Part shown: positions 14,167-23,676 of the stretch, one piece after another | How positions within the stretch are numbered: position 1 is the stretch's first letter | Layout of the letters: each line of letters begins with the position of its first letter | Assembly: GCF_025847235.1 (NCBI RefSeq) | Contig: NZ_JAOZEW010000033.1 | Coordinates: 1-45,847, forward strand | Length of the DNA: 45,847 bases | Direction of reading: 5' to 3' | Source of the DNA: Flavobacterium shii | GTDB lineage: Bacteria > Bacteroidota > Bacteroidia > Flavobacteriales > Flavobacteriaceae | Program-made: the position numbers and the translations under genes | Notes under the pieces: generated by a model | Database searches by the model: none | What the model saw: the letters and a program-made list of their open reading frames with translations, nothing else | Told to the model about the DNA's origin: nothing

Positions 14167-16272
14167 ATGGCAACAACTTACAAAACGCCTGGAGTGTATA
14201 TTGAGGAAATCGTAAAGTTTCCGCCTTCTGTAGCTCAGGTAGAAACAGCGATTCCTGCTTTTATAGGCTATACTGAGAAAGCTATGAACAAGATTGAGGA
14301 CGATTTAGACAGAATCCCTACCCGAATCACGTCTTTACTGGATTATGAAACCTATTTTGGATTGGCATATCCCGAAGACTCAATCTCTGTAAATGTAACT
14401 GATGTGGTAACTAACAATGTAACCGAAAGAAATATTGTGGTGAATCAGCCTAGTGATCCAAGACCATTCTTAATGTATTATTCGCTTCAGATGTATTTTG
14501 CAAATGGTGGTGGGCCTTGTTATATTATATCTGTAGGTAAATATGAAGATATAAATGGTAATGCAAAGCTAGTTTTTATTGATGATCTTAAGGCTGGATT
14601 GGATTTATTAAAAGCAGAAGACGAACCAACATTGATATTATTTCCTGATGCAAAAGCATTGCCTCCAGATAAATTCTGTCCTTTATATGCAAATGCCTTA
14701 ATACAATGCCATGATATGCAGGACCGGTTCACCATTATTGATACTCAAAGTTCTACAAATATTGGCGCGGATTCAAAAGCACTAAGAGACGGATTATCTC
14801 TAGAGAAAGATTACCTTAAATATGGTGCAGCTTATTATCCATACTTGGAGACTATATTAAACTACCGATATAATGAAGATGATATTTTAATCAACCATTT
14901 TACCAATGTTCCCGATGCGATAAGCACAGCATCAAACGATATTGACAATTCTTTACTAAAAATTTCACCAACCATTTCAAGTATTCTTAGCATTAGTAAT
15001 GAAATTTCAATACCTGCAAATGATGACACCGTCAAAGGAAAAATAGCTAATGTACTTTTATTTATAGATTCTCCTAACCCAAATGGTTTTAATCTTGCTG
15101 CCATACCTCCTGCTGCTGATTATGACCTTAATTTAAAAGATGAATTCGCAAAAACGTTGATTGCATTAACTACCGATTTAACTTCATTAATTTCTGAAAA
15201 ACAAAAAATTAAAAATGCAGCCAATTCAGTAACTGCATCTGTTAAAGATGAAAATTCCGGTTCTGAAATTCCTCTTGGGCAAGCTTTAGGAAGATTTGTA
15301 AACTTATTTGAAGGTTCCGATAAAATTGAAAGTGTAAAAACAAACCTAGAAGACTTGACTGCAAAGATGCTTGCCTCAAAAACAAGCTCAGCACTAGGTA
15401 CAATTGTAGGTAATATCGCCAGTGAGATTGCAAATTTATTTACAATTTCTGTCCCAAGTTCTATTACTAAATTACCGGATGATACCCTGACCATTGGAAC
15501 TGATGTCTTTAATAAACCATTGCCTGCCAAAACCATGATTCAATTGATTAAAGATATCAAAACCGAAATTACTACTGTTATCTCTAAAGACACTAACAAC
15601 GGCGCAATGAATGGTCGTTTCCTAGGTGACATTGAAGGTTTAGACAACAAATCATATAATGCCATAAAAGCAGAGATTTTGGCCCTTCCTCTTACCCTTC
15701 CTCCTAGTAGTTCTGTGGCTGGAATTTACGCACGTGTCGATTCCGACAGAGGTGTTTGGAAAGCGCCTGCCAATGTGGGGATTAATTATGTGATAAAACC
15801 AACGCTAAAAATAACCAATGATGACCTAGGCAACCTAAATATTGATACCATTGGCGGTAAATCTATCAATGCTATCAAAAGTTCTACTGGTAATGGAACT
15901 TTGGTCTGGGGAGCTAGAACCTTGGCAGGAAACGATAAAGAATGGCGTTATGTACAGGTTCGACGTTTCTTTATTATGGCCGAAGAATCCATAAAAAAAG
16001 CGACCGAACAGTTTATTTTTGAGTCTAACGATGCCAATACCTGGATAAGAGTGAGAGCCATGATAGAGAATTTTCTAATTCTTCAATGGAGAGCAGGAGC
16101 ATTGGCAGGAGCTAAATATGAAGATGCTTTTTATGTTAAGATTGGATTGGGACAAACCATGTCGGCTATGGATATTCTAGATGGATTAATGATAGTCGAA
16201 ATAGGAATGGCAGTAGTTCGTCCGGCAGAATTTATCCTTCTGCGTTTCTCTCACAAAATGCAGGAATCTTAA
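14167..16272 (+). CDS. Contractile sheath protein (large, with insertion)
   Basis: 701 residues. The N-terminus TYKTPGVYIEEIVKFPPSVA and FIGYTEKA, and the C-terminal block RRFFIMAEESIKKATEQFIF through ILLRFSHKM, are diagnostic of phage-tail/eCIS sheath proteins (Afp2/Pvc2 family). It forms the outer contractile cylinder. Usual eCIS sheaths are about 350-480 residues. Here an insertion of roughly 270 residues (about 240-510, Ser/Thr/Ile-rich, e.g. TSLISEKQKIKNAANSVTAS) separates the two conserved halves and probably forms a surface domain. Only one sheath gene is present, unlike the three of Afp/PVC. Confidence 0.95.
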   Translation: MATTYKTPGVYIEEIVKFPPSVAQVETAIPAFIGYTEKAMNKIEDDLDRIPTRITSLLDYETYFGLAYPEDSISVNVTDVVTNNVTERNIVVNQPSDPRPFLMYYSLQMYFANGGGPCYIISVGKYEDINGNAKLVFIDDLKAGLDLLKAEDEPTLILFPDAKALPPDKFCPLYANALIQCHDMQDRFTIIDTQSSTNIGADSKALRDGLSLEKDYLKYGAAYYPYLETILNYRYNEDDILINHFTNVPDAISTASNDIDNSLLKISPTISSILSISNEISIPANDDTVKGKIANVLLFIDSPNPNGFNLAAIPPAADYDLNLKDEFAKTLIALTTDLTSLISEKQKIKNAANSVTASVKDENSGSEIPLGQALGRFVNLFEGSDKIESVKTNLEDLTAKMLASKTSSALGTIVGNIASEIANLFTISVPSSITKLPDDTLTIGTDVFNKPLPAKTMIQLIKDIKTEITTVISKDTNNGAMNGRFLGDIEGLDNKSYNAIKAEILALPLTLPPSSSVAGIYARVDSDRGVWKAPANVGINYVIKPTLKITNDDLGNLNIDTIGGKSINAIKSSTGNGTLVWGARTLAGNDKEWRYVQVRRFFIMAEESIKKATEQFIFESNDANTWIRVRAMIENFLILQWRAGALAGAKYEDAFYVKIGLGQTMSAMDILDGLMIVEIGMAVVRPAEFILLRFSHKMQES

Positions 16273-16303
16273 CTAAATATCAACATTTAAAAATATATAA
16301 ATC

Positions 16304-16732
16304 ATGAGTTATCCGCTACCAAAGTTTCATTTCTCAGTTAACTGGGGTGGAACAAAAATAGGATTTACAGAAGTTTCTGGATTAGATGTAGAAACTGAAG
16401 TTATAGAATACCGCCAAGGAGCAAGTCCCGAATACAGCAAGATTAAAATGCCCGGCATGCAAAAATTCTCCAACATCACACTAAAAAGAGGAACGTTTGC
16501 AAACGATAATGAGTATTACAAGTGGTGGAACACAGTAAAACTAAACACCATACAAAGAAGGGATATTACGATAAAATTACTTAACGAAGAACACCAACCC
16601 GTGATTACCTGGAAAGTAAAAAATGCTTGGCCTGCTAAGATTCAATCATCTGATTTAAAAGCCGATGGAAATGAAATCGCTATCGAATCTATGGAATTGG
16701 TTCACGAAGGTTTATCCATTCAAAATGATTAG
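16304..16732 (+). CDS. eCIS inner tube protein (gp19/Hcp-like), copy 1
   Basis: 142 residues of the phage tail-tube family: MSYPLPKFHFSVNWGGTKIG, then FTEVSGLDVETEVIEYR, LKRGTF and ITIKLLNEEHQPVITWKV. Hexameric rings of this fold stack to form the inner tube that carries cargo and is propelled on contraction. It is directly after the sheath gene and 2 bp before a second tube gene. The longer, repeatedly stacked tube subunit (Pvc1/Afp1-like) is probably this one because of its place next to the sheath; that choice between copies is inferred. Confidence 0.93.
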   Translation: MSYPLPKFHFSVNWGGTKIGFTEVSGLDVETEVIEYRQGASPEYSKIKMPGMQKFSNITLKRGTFANDNEYYKWWNTVKLNTIQRRDITIKLLNEEHQPVITWKVKNAWPAKIQSSDLKADGNEIAIESMELVHEGLSIQND

Positions 16733-16734
16733 TC

Positions 16735-17181
16735 ATGGCTAACTATTATCCGCCTGTTGGTTTTCATTTTTTAGTTGAATTTGAAGGTCTTGGTACGAAA
16801 GAAAAAGACCATCAGTTTCAATCCGTTTCTGGCTTGTCTGTTGATCTTGAAACCGAAGAAATATCCGAAGGTGGAGAAAATAGATTCAAACATAAACTTC
16901 CTGTAAAGACAAAATATCCAAATCTCACTTTAAAAAGAGGAATCCTCATTGATTCTGTCGTTATCGGTTGGTGCAGGGACGCCATTGAAAACTTTTCTTT
17001 CAAACCCGTAAACCTAACAATTAAATTACTCAATGAAGAACACAAACCTTTGATTTCATGGAATGTTGTTCATGCCTATCCTGTAAAGTGGGCAGTTGAA
17101 GATTTTAATGCCCAAGAAAGCAAGCTCGTTGTTGAAAGCTTTGAGCTTACCTACAATTATTTCACCCTAATTAAAACTTAG
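16735..17181 (+). CDS. eCIS tube-initiator protein (gp19-like), copy 2
   Basis: 148 residues, a paralogue of the preceding tube protein: YYPPVGFHFLVEFEGLG, FQSVSGLSVDLETEEISEGG, LTLKRGI and LTIKLLNEEHKPLISWNV. In Afp/PVC a second tube protein (Afp5/Pvc5) starts the tube on the baseplate. The position just before the DUF5908 and LysM hub genes matches that role. The two copies have diverged strongly outside the core motifs, which supports distinct positions in the particle. Confidence 0.9.
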   Translation: MANYYPPVGFHFLVEFEGLGTKEKDHQFQSVSGLSVDLETEEISEGGENRFKHKLPVKTKYPNLTLKRGILIDSVVIGWCRDAIENFSFKPVNLTIKLLNEEHKPLISWNVVHAYPVKWAVEDFNAQESKLVVESFELTYNYFTLIKT

Positions 17182-17183
17182 TT

Positions 17184-17342
17184 ATGCCCATAGAAATAAA
17201 AGAGCTTCACATTAAAATAAACGTGAACGAAGGATCTAAATCGGCAGCTTCTCCAAGTTCTTCAGAAAGCAAGGATGATGATGCAATAGCCGAATGTGTA
17301 GAGCAAGTAATGAAAATCATCCAACGTAAAAAAGAACGCTAA
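17184..17342 (+). CDS. DUF5908 mini-protein (52 aa)
   Basis: A short gene between the tube-initiator and LysM hub genes. It reads MPIEIKELHIKINVNEGSKS and then a Ser/Asp-rich linker (PSSSESKDDD) and a helix AIAECVEQVMKIIQRKK. The MPIEIKELHIKV-type start is characteristic of DUF5908, which occurs in eCIS loci at the Afp6/Pvc6 position. Separated by 2 bp from the gene before and 3 bp from the gene after, so it is translationally embedded in the operon. Its role in the particle is not established. Confidence 0.85.
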   Translation: MPIEIKELHIKINVNEGSKSAASPSSSESKDDDAIAECVEQVMKIIQRKKER

Positions 17343-17345
17343 ATC

Positions 17346-18029
17346 ATGGTAGGAGAATTAAAAAAACTAAAAATTGTTGCTTTTAGTGACCCTGGATTTA
17401 ACCACTTGATTGCTGATGGTCAATTTTCTACGCTGATGAATCCGGAAAAATACACGTTTCACTATAAAATTGAATCGGATAAAACCCAAGCTTCCGGCAC
17501 AAGTAGTGTTCCTCCAAAATTCAACAAACAGTTACCTGAAAATCTCGAACTCGATTTTGTTTTTGATCGATCCGGAGTAATCACTGGTTACGAAAGTTCC
17601 ATTGATGGTATCATTGGAGACATTGAGAAATTCAAAAAAGTTATTTTGGATTACAATGGTGACAAACATAAACCCAATTACCTCATTATTTCTTGGGGAA
17701 CATTGCTTTTTAAAGGTTCATTGACAGAAATGGATATAGAATTTAAACTCTTTAAACCCGACGGAACTCCAATTAGAGCAATTGCAAAAGCAAAATTTCA
17801 AGGTTTTGTTGAAGACAATTTAAGAGCGGCAAAAGAAAATAATAAATCGCCCGATTTAACCCATTACAGAACCGTAAAAGAAGGCGATACATTGCCCTTG
17901 ATGTCCTACAATATCTACGGCGATTCCAAGTATTATCTAGAAGTTGCAAAAGTTAATAACATTATCGATTTCAGAAAATTAAAAACAGGGAAAAAACTAT
18001 TTTTTCCACCATTACAAAAACAATCCTAA
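17346..18029 (+). CDS. eCIS hub/adaptor with LysM domain (Pvc7-like)
   Basis: 227 residues. Residues about 1-165 match the CIS tube/hub adaptor family (LMNPEKYTFHYKIE, QLPENLELDFVFDRSG, NYLIISWGTLLFKGSLTEM). Residues about 175-222 are a LysM domain (HYRTVKEGDTLPLMSYNIYG with KLKTGKKLFFPP). The fold is that of gp53/Afp7-type baseplate proteins joining tube initiator to spike; the LysM is a structural clamp in CIS baseplates rather than necessarily a wall binder. The stop overlaps the next start by 1 bp, indicating coupled translation with the VgrG-like spike gene. Confidence 0.9.
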   Translation: MVGELKKLKIVAFSDPGFNHLIADGQFSTLMNPEKYTFHYKIESDKTQASGTSSVPPKFNKQLPENLELDFVFDRSGVITGYESSIDGIIGDIEKFKKVILDYNGDKHKPNYLIISWGTLLFKGSLTEMDIEFKLFKPDGTPIRAIAKAKFQGFVEDNLRAAKENNKSPDLTHYRTVKEGDTLPLMSYNIYGDSKYYLEVAKVNNIIDFRKLKTGKKLFFPPLQKQS

Positions 18030-19774
18030 TGAACAATAGCGGAGTCATACAAACCAGTAAAAGCACCGATTTAGTAACGCTTAAAATTTTAATTGAAGGG
18101 GAAGAATTATCCAAAACCTATCAAGTAAAAAGCATTGTGGTACAAAATGAAGTCAACAGGATTCCTATGGCCCAAATTGTCCTGATAGACGGGGAAGCTT
18201 CTCAAAGAGATTTTAAACTGAGTAACGAAGATCTATTGATTCCAGGTAAAAAAATTGAAATAAAAGCTGGTTATCACAGTGATGAAGAAACCATTTATAA
18301 AGGAATCATTATCAAGCATTCGATTAAAATAAAAAGCAGTTTTTCTTTGCTCATTATCGAATGTAAAGACGAAGCTGTAAAACTTACCATCGGGAGAAAA
18401 AGCAAGTATTTTTATGATGTAAAAGACAGCGAAGCATTTGAAGAAATTATTAAAGCGTACGGATTAATAAAAGACATCGAGGCTACCAATTTTAGCCACA
18501 AAGAACTAATTCAATACAATACTTCCGATTGGGATTTCATAGTTTCGAGAGCACAAGCCAATGGGAAACTTTGTTTTGTAGAGAATGGGAAAATTACAAT
18601 CCGTAAACCCAACTTAACCTCATCATCTGTTGAAACGGTTACTTTTGGAGCCACTTTGCTTGATTTTGATGCCGAAATTGATGCTCGAAATCAATTTGCC
18701 AAAGTCTCTTCCTACAGTTGGGATTACACCAATCAAGAGTTAGTCGAAATAGAAGCCAACGATCCAAGCGTGAAATTAAACGGCAACCTTTCTACTTCTG
18801 ATTTATCTGAAATTATCGAACTTGAAAATCTAGAATTACGCCACGGCGGTACCATTACCGAAGTAGAACTTCAAGATTGGGCCGACGCCAAATTACTGTT
18901 TCAGCAATTATCCAAAGTCCGTGGGAGAGTCAAATTTCAAGGTATATCTACTGTGAAGCCCAACACTATAATCACTCTCGAAGGCGTTGGTAATCGATTT
19001 AACGGAAATGCTTATGTCACTGGTGTTTTTCATGAACTAACCGAAGGAAATTGGACTATTGATGCACAATTCGGATTAAATCCTCAGTGGTTTTCTGAAA
19101 CGTTCGACATTCACACACCAACAGGTTCGGGAATCAACCCTGCTATAAAAGGACTTCATATTGGAATTGTCACTCAACTAGAAAAAGATCCAAATAGTGA
19201 AGATCGCATTTTGGTTAAAATTCCTATTATCAACAATAAAGAACAAGGTATTTGGTGTCGTGTAGCTTCTCCCGATGCAGGAGATAACAGAGGTATTTTT
19301 TTTAGACCTGAAATAGAAGATGAAGTAATTATTGGTTTTGTCAATGAAGATCCTAATAATGCTATCATTTTGGGAATGCTTCACAGCAGCGGAAAACCTG
19401 CTCCAATTGTAGCTTCTGACGATAATAATCAAAAAGGAATTGTAACCCGAAGCAAGATGAAAGTTTTGTTTGATGATAAAAAAAAATCTATTGGAATTGA
19501 AACTCCTGCCGGAAAAAAAATAACACTTGATGAAGACCAAGGTGTTATTATAATCGAAGATGAAAATTCGAACATAATCACCATTGACAGCAATGGAATA
19601 AAAATGAAAAGTGCCGGAAACATAGCGTTAACTGCATCGGGTGATGTAACAATTGAAGGGGCTAATGTTTCATTAAAGGCTAAAGCTCAATTGAAAGCAG
19701 AGGGAAGTGCAGGCGCACAACTATCATCAAGCGCACTCACTATTGTAAAAGGAAGTATAGTACAAATAAATTAA
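18029..19774 (+). CDS. VgrG-like spike protein (Pvc8-like)
   Basis: 581 residues with the gp27-gp5 layout of VgrG. The gp27-like part is about residues 10-340 (e.g. KSIVVQNEVNRIPMAQIVLI, LIQYNTSDWDFIVSRAQANG). The OB-fold begins at GLHIGIVTQLEKDPNSEDRI (about 375) and includes GIWCRVASPDAG and FRPEIEDEVIIGF. A C-terminal beta-helix follows from about 490, with repeating ITLDEDQGVIIIED and GNIALTASGDVTIEG. Trimers form the central spike. No extra effector domain follows the beta-helix. The PAAR gene starts 4 bp downstream and would cap it. Confidence 0.95.
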   Translation: MNNSGVIQTSKSTDLVTLKILIEGEELSKTYQVKSIVVQNEVNRIPMAQIVLIDGEASQRDFKLSNEDLLIPGKKIEIKAGYHSDEETIYKGIIIKHSIKIKSSFSLLIIECKDEAVKLTIGRKSKYFYDVKDSEAFEEIIKAYGLIKDIEATNFSHKELIQYNTSDWDFIVSRAQANGKLCFVENGKITIRKPNLTSSSVETVTFGATLLDFDAEIDARNQFAKVSSYSWDYTNQELVEIEANDPSVKLNGNLSTSDLSEIIELENLELRHGGTITEVELQDWADAKLLFQQLSKVRGRVKFQGISTVKPNTIITLEGVGNRFNGNAYVTGVFHELTEGNWTIDAQFGLNPQWFSETFDIHTPTGSGINPAIKGLHIGIVTQLEKDPNSEDRILVKIPIINNKEQGIWCRVASPDAGDNRGIFFRPEIEDEVIIGFVNEDPNNAIILGMLHSSGKPAPIVASDDNNQKGIVTRSKMKVLFDDKKKSIGIETPAGKKITLDEDQGVIIIEDENSNIITIDSNGIKMKSAGNIALTASGDVTIEGANVSLKAKAQLKAEGSAGAQLSSSALTIVKGSIVQIN

Positions 19775-19778
19775 AATT

Positions 19779-20069
19779 ATGGGAGCTCCAGCCGCCAGGA
19801 TTACAGATATGCACGTATGCCCAATGTTTACCGGATCGGTTCCACATGTAGGAGGTCCTATTTTGCCTGCTGGTGCGCCGACTGTATTAATTGGCGGAAT
19901 TCCTGCTGCATGTGTAGGCGACATGGCTACTTGTACGGGGCCACCAGATATCATCGCTGCAGGTTCGATAACGGTTTTAATTGGAGGTAAACCTGCAGCA
20001 CGAATGGGTGATCCAACCGCACATGGTGGCACAATAGTAGCCGGATTAGCAACTGTATTAATTGGTTAA
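19779..20069 (+). CDS. PAAR-repeat spike tip
   Basis: 96 residues consisting of PAAR motifs: MGAPAARITDMHVCPMFTGS, GGPILPAGAPTVLIGGIPAA, DMATCTGPPDIIAAGS and GKPAARMGDPTAHGGTIVAG. PAAR proteins form the sharp, metal-bound tip on VgrG trimers; His and Cys residues for the metal site are present (HVC, ATC, TAHG). There is no effector extension. It corresponds to Pvc10/Afp10; here it precedes the gp25 gene, the reverse of the Afp 9-10 order. Confidence 0.95.
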   Translation: MGAPAARITDMHVCPMFTGSVPHVGGPILPAGAPTVLIGGIPAACVGDMATCTGPPDIIAAGSITVLIGGKPAARMGDPTAHGGTIVAGLATVLIG

Positions 20070-20071
20070 TT

Positions 20072-20482
20072 ATGGAAATAGAACAAGATTTTTTAGGTAT
20101 CGGATGGAGTTTTCCTCCTGAATTTAAAGCAAGTACCAAAGCTGTAACAATGCTAACGGATGAAAACGACATTAAAAGCAGCTTGGAGATTTTACTTTCG
20201 ACTAAAATTGGTGAACGTATCATGCATCCCGAATTCGGCTGCAATACAGACGAACTATTGTTTACCTCATTGGATTTAACATTAAAAACCTATGTTTCTG
20301 AGCTCATTAAAACAGCCATCCTGTATCACGAACCAAGAATTGATGTAGAAAAAATTGACATTACACAAGGTGACGATTTGAGTGGAGAACTATTAGTACT
20401 AATTGATTTTATAGTACGGGCTACCAATTCGAGAATAAATATGGTTTATCCATTTTACAAACAAGAAGGAACCGATTTATAA
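20072..20482 (+). CDS. Baseplate wedge protein, gp25 family (Pvc9-like)
   Basis: 136 residues of the GPW/gp25 family: FLGIGWSFPPEF, then MLTDENDIKSSLEILLSTKI with the conserved GERIMHPEFGCN. gp25 joins the sheath to the baseplate wedge and nucleates sheath assembly. Two bp after the PAAR gene; 11 bp before the gp47-like gene. The conserved EFG motif that contacts the sheath handshake mesh is present. Confidence 0.95.
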   Translation: MEIEQDFLGIGWSFPPEFKASTKAVTMLTDENDIKSSLEILLSTKIGERIMHPEFGCNTDELLFTSLDLTLKTYVSELIKTAILYHEPRIDVEKIDITQGDDLSGELLVLIDFIVRATNSRINMVYPFYKQEGTDL

Positions 20483-20493
20483 ATTGTTAAAAG

Positions 20494-23400
20494 ATGAGTA
20501 ATTGTACAACTATATTGAGTGTTTTGACTTCTAATGGCAGCGACCAAAAGCAACGCTATCTCAACGCATTACAACCTGAAAACATTCGCCTTAATGATTT
20601 TGAGCTAAGTGACTGGATTTTATTTGCCTATAATTTTTCTGAATATGTAAACTATTTCGAAACTTCTAATTCTGAAAAATCTTCAAGCGATTGGAAGGCA
20701 TTTTTTGATTTTTTTGAATTAAATGGTAAAAACCCATCCATAGAAAATCAATTGAAACTGGATCGGGTTAAAAAAGAGCTTGTTGATCTAATTGCAGAAA
20801 ACAAAAAAGAGTATGCTATTACACCGCATTTAACTCTGTTCCTTACTTTTTTAATGTTGTTAGAAAACAGCAAGAAAAGATTCAACGACCTCACAAAACG
20901 TCATCTTGATTTTTATTATAATCAGGTCTTAAATATAGACAAGTTACCTCCTACTCCAGATAAAGTATATCTTATTTTTGAATTAGCAAAAAATGCTATT
21001 CAGGAAAAAATTGAAGCCAAAACTGGTTTTGACGGTGGTAAAGATACTTCTGGAAAAACCAGAGCCTATTATTCAAACAACGAATTGATAGCCAATAAAA
21101 CGATCGTTTCTTTATTGAAAAATGTATATAATGACGAAGCTACAAAAAAAATAATCGCCAGTCCAATGGCTAATTCTTATGACGGTTTAGGAAAAGCATT
21201 TCCAGATAAAAACAATACGCAATGGTGGCCTTTTGGTTATATCAACGACAAAGGCCTATTGCCTGAATTACCAAATGCAACCCTGGGTTTTGCCGTTGCC
21301 TCTCCTATTCTATCTTTGGCGGAAGGAAAACGTAGTGTTCAAATAAGCTTTTCTTTTCAAAATAATATCACTCCTATTACTTCGGTTGCTATAACAGATT
21401 GTTTAAGCCTTCAGTTAACCACTGCCAAAAAATGGTTTCAAGCCGCCAAAATTCCAGAATCATTACCGATAAAGTCAGGTGGTCCCTATACAACTTCCGC
21501 TAACGGAAAAATTATGAAAATTGCGTTTCTCCTTGATGAAAATGTAGACGCAATCACAGCTTATGATCCCAAAGTATATGGCGAAGAATTTACCACCGAT
21601 TTACCTGTTGCAAAATTCTATTTGGATACTACAAAAGACAATGCATATGATTTATACAAATCATTAGCTCAAAACATATTAGAAAGTATCACTATAAATA
21701 TAGATGTTCAAAATGTTCAAAATACAGTTTTGGAGAATGATAATGGCAGTATTAATTCTTCAAAACCATTTTATCCTTTTTCTACCCAGCCCGTAAAAGG
21801 TTCTAATTTTTACATCAAATACAGTGAAGCTTTTGCTAAAAACTGGAATAATATCAATGTTGATATCACCTGGAAAAACACTCCAACTAGTTTTGTAGAG
21901 CACTATAAAGCTTACAAAAATTCAGCTCTAAATACAATTACTACACAGACTTTTAAGAATAGTGTGTTAAATAGTTCTGATAATAGCACGTTTAAACCTG
22001 ACGACGCAATCGTAGGATTAAATACTTATTTTGAATATATATTGTCCATTATAACCAATAATATCTGGAAGGATAACAGTCCTGTCAGAACCTTGTTTAA
22101 TGGCACTCCCGCGTTTAAAACAACCTTTGACATTAGTAATACCGATTATAATACTAAGAAAAATGGTCAGTTAAAATTAACATTGAACAAATCTTTTCTG
22201 CATAATTTATATTCCAAAATTTATGTACTTGCGTTTTCTACCAAAGACGAAAATGTAGTAATCCCAAATGAACCTTATACACCGCTGGCTGAAAGTCTCG
22301 TCCTTAATTATACCGCTTCTGAAACTACCAAATTCATAGCAACTGGATTGGATACATTAAAAACTATTTATGATAATAACCAGGCCAAATTATTCCACAT
22401 TCATCCTTTTGGATACACTGAAGAACACAGTTATTTAAAATCGATATTGGACTATGTAGACAATAAAAATTCGTATTTGATTCCTACCTATTGTAAAGGA
22501 GGAGAATTATTTATAGGATTAGAAAATGTACTGGAATTGCAACAAATCACATTGCTTTTTCAGGTATCGGAAGGAAGTGAAAATCCTCAAACACCTTCTT
22601 TTATCGGAAAACAGAAAATAGAATGGTCGGTTTTGGGCAATAACGAATGGCGCATTCTTAACTATTCGGATATTTTACTGAATGAAACCGACAACTTATT
22701 ACAATCAGGAATCCTGAAATTCAATTTACCTAAAGAAGCCACTCAAAACAACTCTCGTCTCCCTAAAAAATATATTTGGCTTAAAGCCAAAATGCATAAA
22801 AAATACGATGTAGTTTGTAAAATAATCGGGATTCATTCGCAAGCAGTTTTGGCAACTTTTCAAAATAACTCCAATGATTTATCGTATCTAAAAAATGGAT
22901 TAGAAGCTGGAACCATTTCCAAATTGCTTCAAAGGATGAGCAATGTAAAATCGGTTACGCAGCCTTACAACAGTTTTGATCATAAACCAGAAGAGTCCAA
23001 CGAAGAGTACTACAGAAGAATTAGTGAACGCCTCAGACATAAAAACAGAGCAATCACAATGTGGGATTACGAACATATCGTGTTGCAGAAGTTTCCGGAA
23101 TTATACAAAGTTAAATGCCTGAATCATACCTGCAATACATCTTATCAATCACCTGGAAATGTGACTCTGGTTGTAATTCCGGACACGGTAAACAAAAACG
23201 TGTTCGACATTTACCAACCACGAGTAAGTACAGCGACGCTTAACAAAGTAAAAAGCCATATTGATCAATTGAATTCGATGCACGTAACCACTTATGTCAT
23301 TAATCCAAATTATGAAGAAGTTAAAGTTGATTTAAAAGTAAAATTCAAGTTAGGTTATGATGAAAATTTCTACTCGCAAGAACTCAATACAGATATTATC

Positions 23401-23676
23401 AAGTTTTTATCGCCTTGGGCACTCGATAAGAATATCCCAGTCACATTTGGAGTCACGATTCACTCAAGTTTGCTGATTAATTATATCGAAAAATTGGGCT
23501 ATGTTGATTTTCTGCAAGATGTAAAACTATTGAAAAATGGAGCCTTATCAGATAAAGTTGTGGTTCCATCCAATCCGAAATCGATTTTAGTTTCGGCAAA
23601 AAGCCATTTAATCAGCACCGATATCAAACAATGTACTGTTAAAACCATAGAACCAAAAGAAGAATGTCAACTTTAA
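20494..23676 (+). CDS. Baseplate J-like protein (Pvc11-like)
   Basis: 1060 residues. The C-terminal third carries the baseplate-J/gp6-like signature: EESNEEYYRRISERLRHKNR followed by AITMWDYEHIVLQKFPELYK and VTLVVIPD. The N-terminal two thirds are large strand-rich regions typical of Afp11/Pvc11. It forms the baseplate wedge that opens on triggering. The stop overlaps the next start by 13 bp. Family assignment is clear from the C-terminal motif and context; domain limits in the N-terminal part cannot be set by eye. Confidence 0.9.
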   Translation: MSNCTTILSVLTSNGSDQKQRYLNALQPENIRLNDFELSDWILFAYNFSEYVNYFETSNSEKSSSDWKAFFDFFELNGKNPSIENQLKLDRVKKELVDLIAENKKEYAITPHLTLFLTFLMLLENSKKRFNDLTKRHLDFYYNQVLNIDKLPPTPDKVYLIFELAKNAIQEKIEAKTGFDGGKDTSGKTRAYYSNNELIANKTIVSLLKNVYNDEATKKIIASPMANSYDGLGKAFPDKNNTQWWPFGYINDKGLLPELPNATLGFAVASPILSLAEGKRSVQISFSFQNNITPITSVAITDCLSLQLTTAKKWFQAAKIPESLPIKSGGPYTTSANGKIMKIAFLLDENVDAITAYDPKVYGEEFTTDLPVAKFYLDTTKDNAYDLYKSLAQNILESITINIDVQNVQNTVLENDNGSINSSKPFYPFSTQPVKGSNFYIKYSEAFAKNWNNINVDITWKNTPTSFVEHYKAYKNSALNTITTQTFKNSVLNSSDNSTFKPDDAIVGLNTYFEYILSIITNNIWKDNSPVRTLFNGTPAFKTTFDISNTDYNTKKNGQLKLTLNKSFLHNLYSKIYVLAFSTKDENVVIPNEPYTPLAESLVLNYTASETTKFIATGLDTLKTIYDNNQAKLFHIHPFGYTEEHSYLKSILDYVDNKNSYLIPTYCKGGELFIGLENVLELQQITLLFQVSEGSENPQTPSFIGKQKIEWSVLGNNEWRILNYSDILLNETDNLLQSGILKFNLPKEATQNNSRLPKKYIWLKAKMHKKYDVVCKIIGIHSQAVLATFQNNSNDLSYLKNGLEAGTISKLLQRMSNVKSVTQPYNSFDHKPEESNEEYYRRISERLRHKNRAITMWDYEHIVLQKFPELYKVKCLNHTCNTSYQSPGNVTLVVIPDTVNKNVFDIYQPRVSTATLNKVKSHIDQLNSMHVTTYVINPNYEEVKVDLKVKFKLGYDENFYSQELNTDIIKFLSPWALDKNIPVTFGVTIHSSLLINYIEKLGYVDFLQDVKLLKNGALSDKVVVPSNPKSILVSAKSHLISTDIKQCTVKTIEPKEECQL

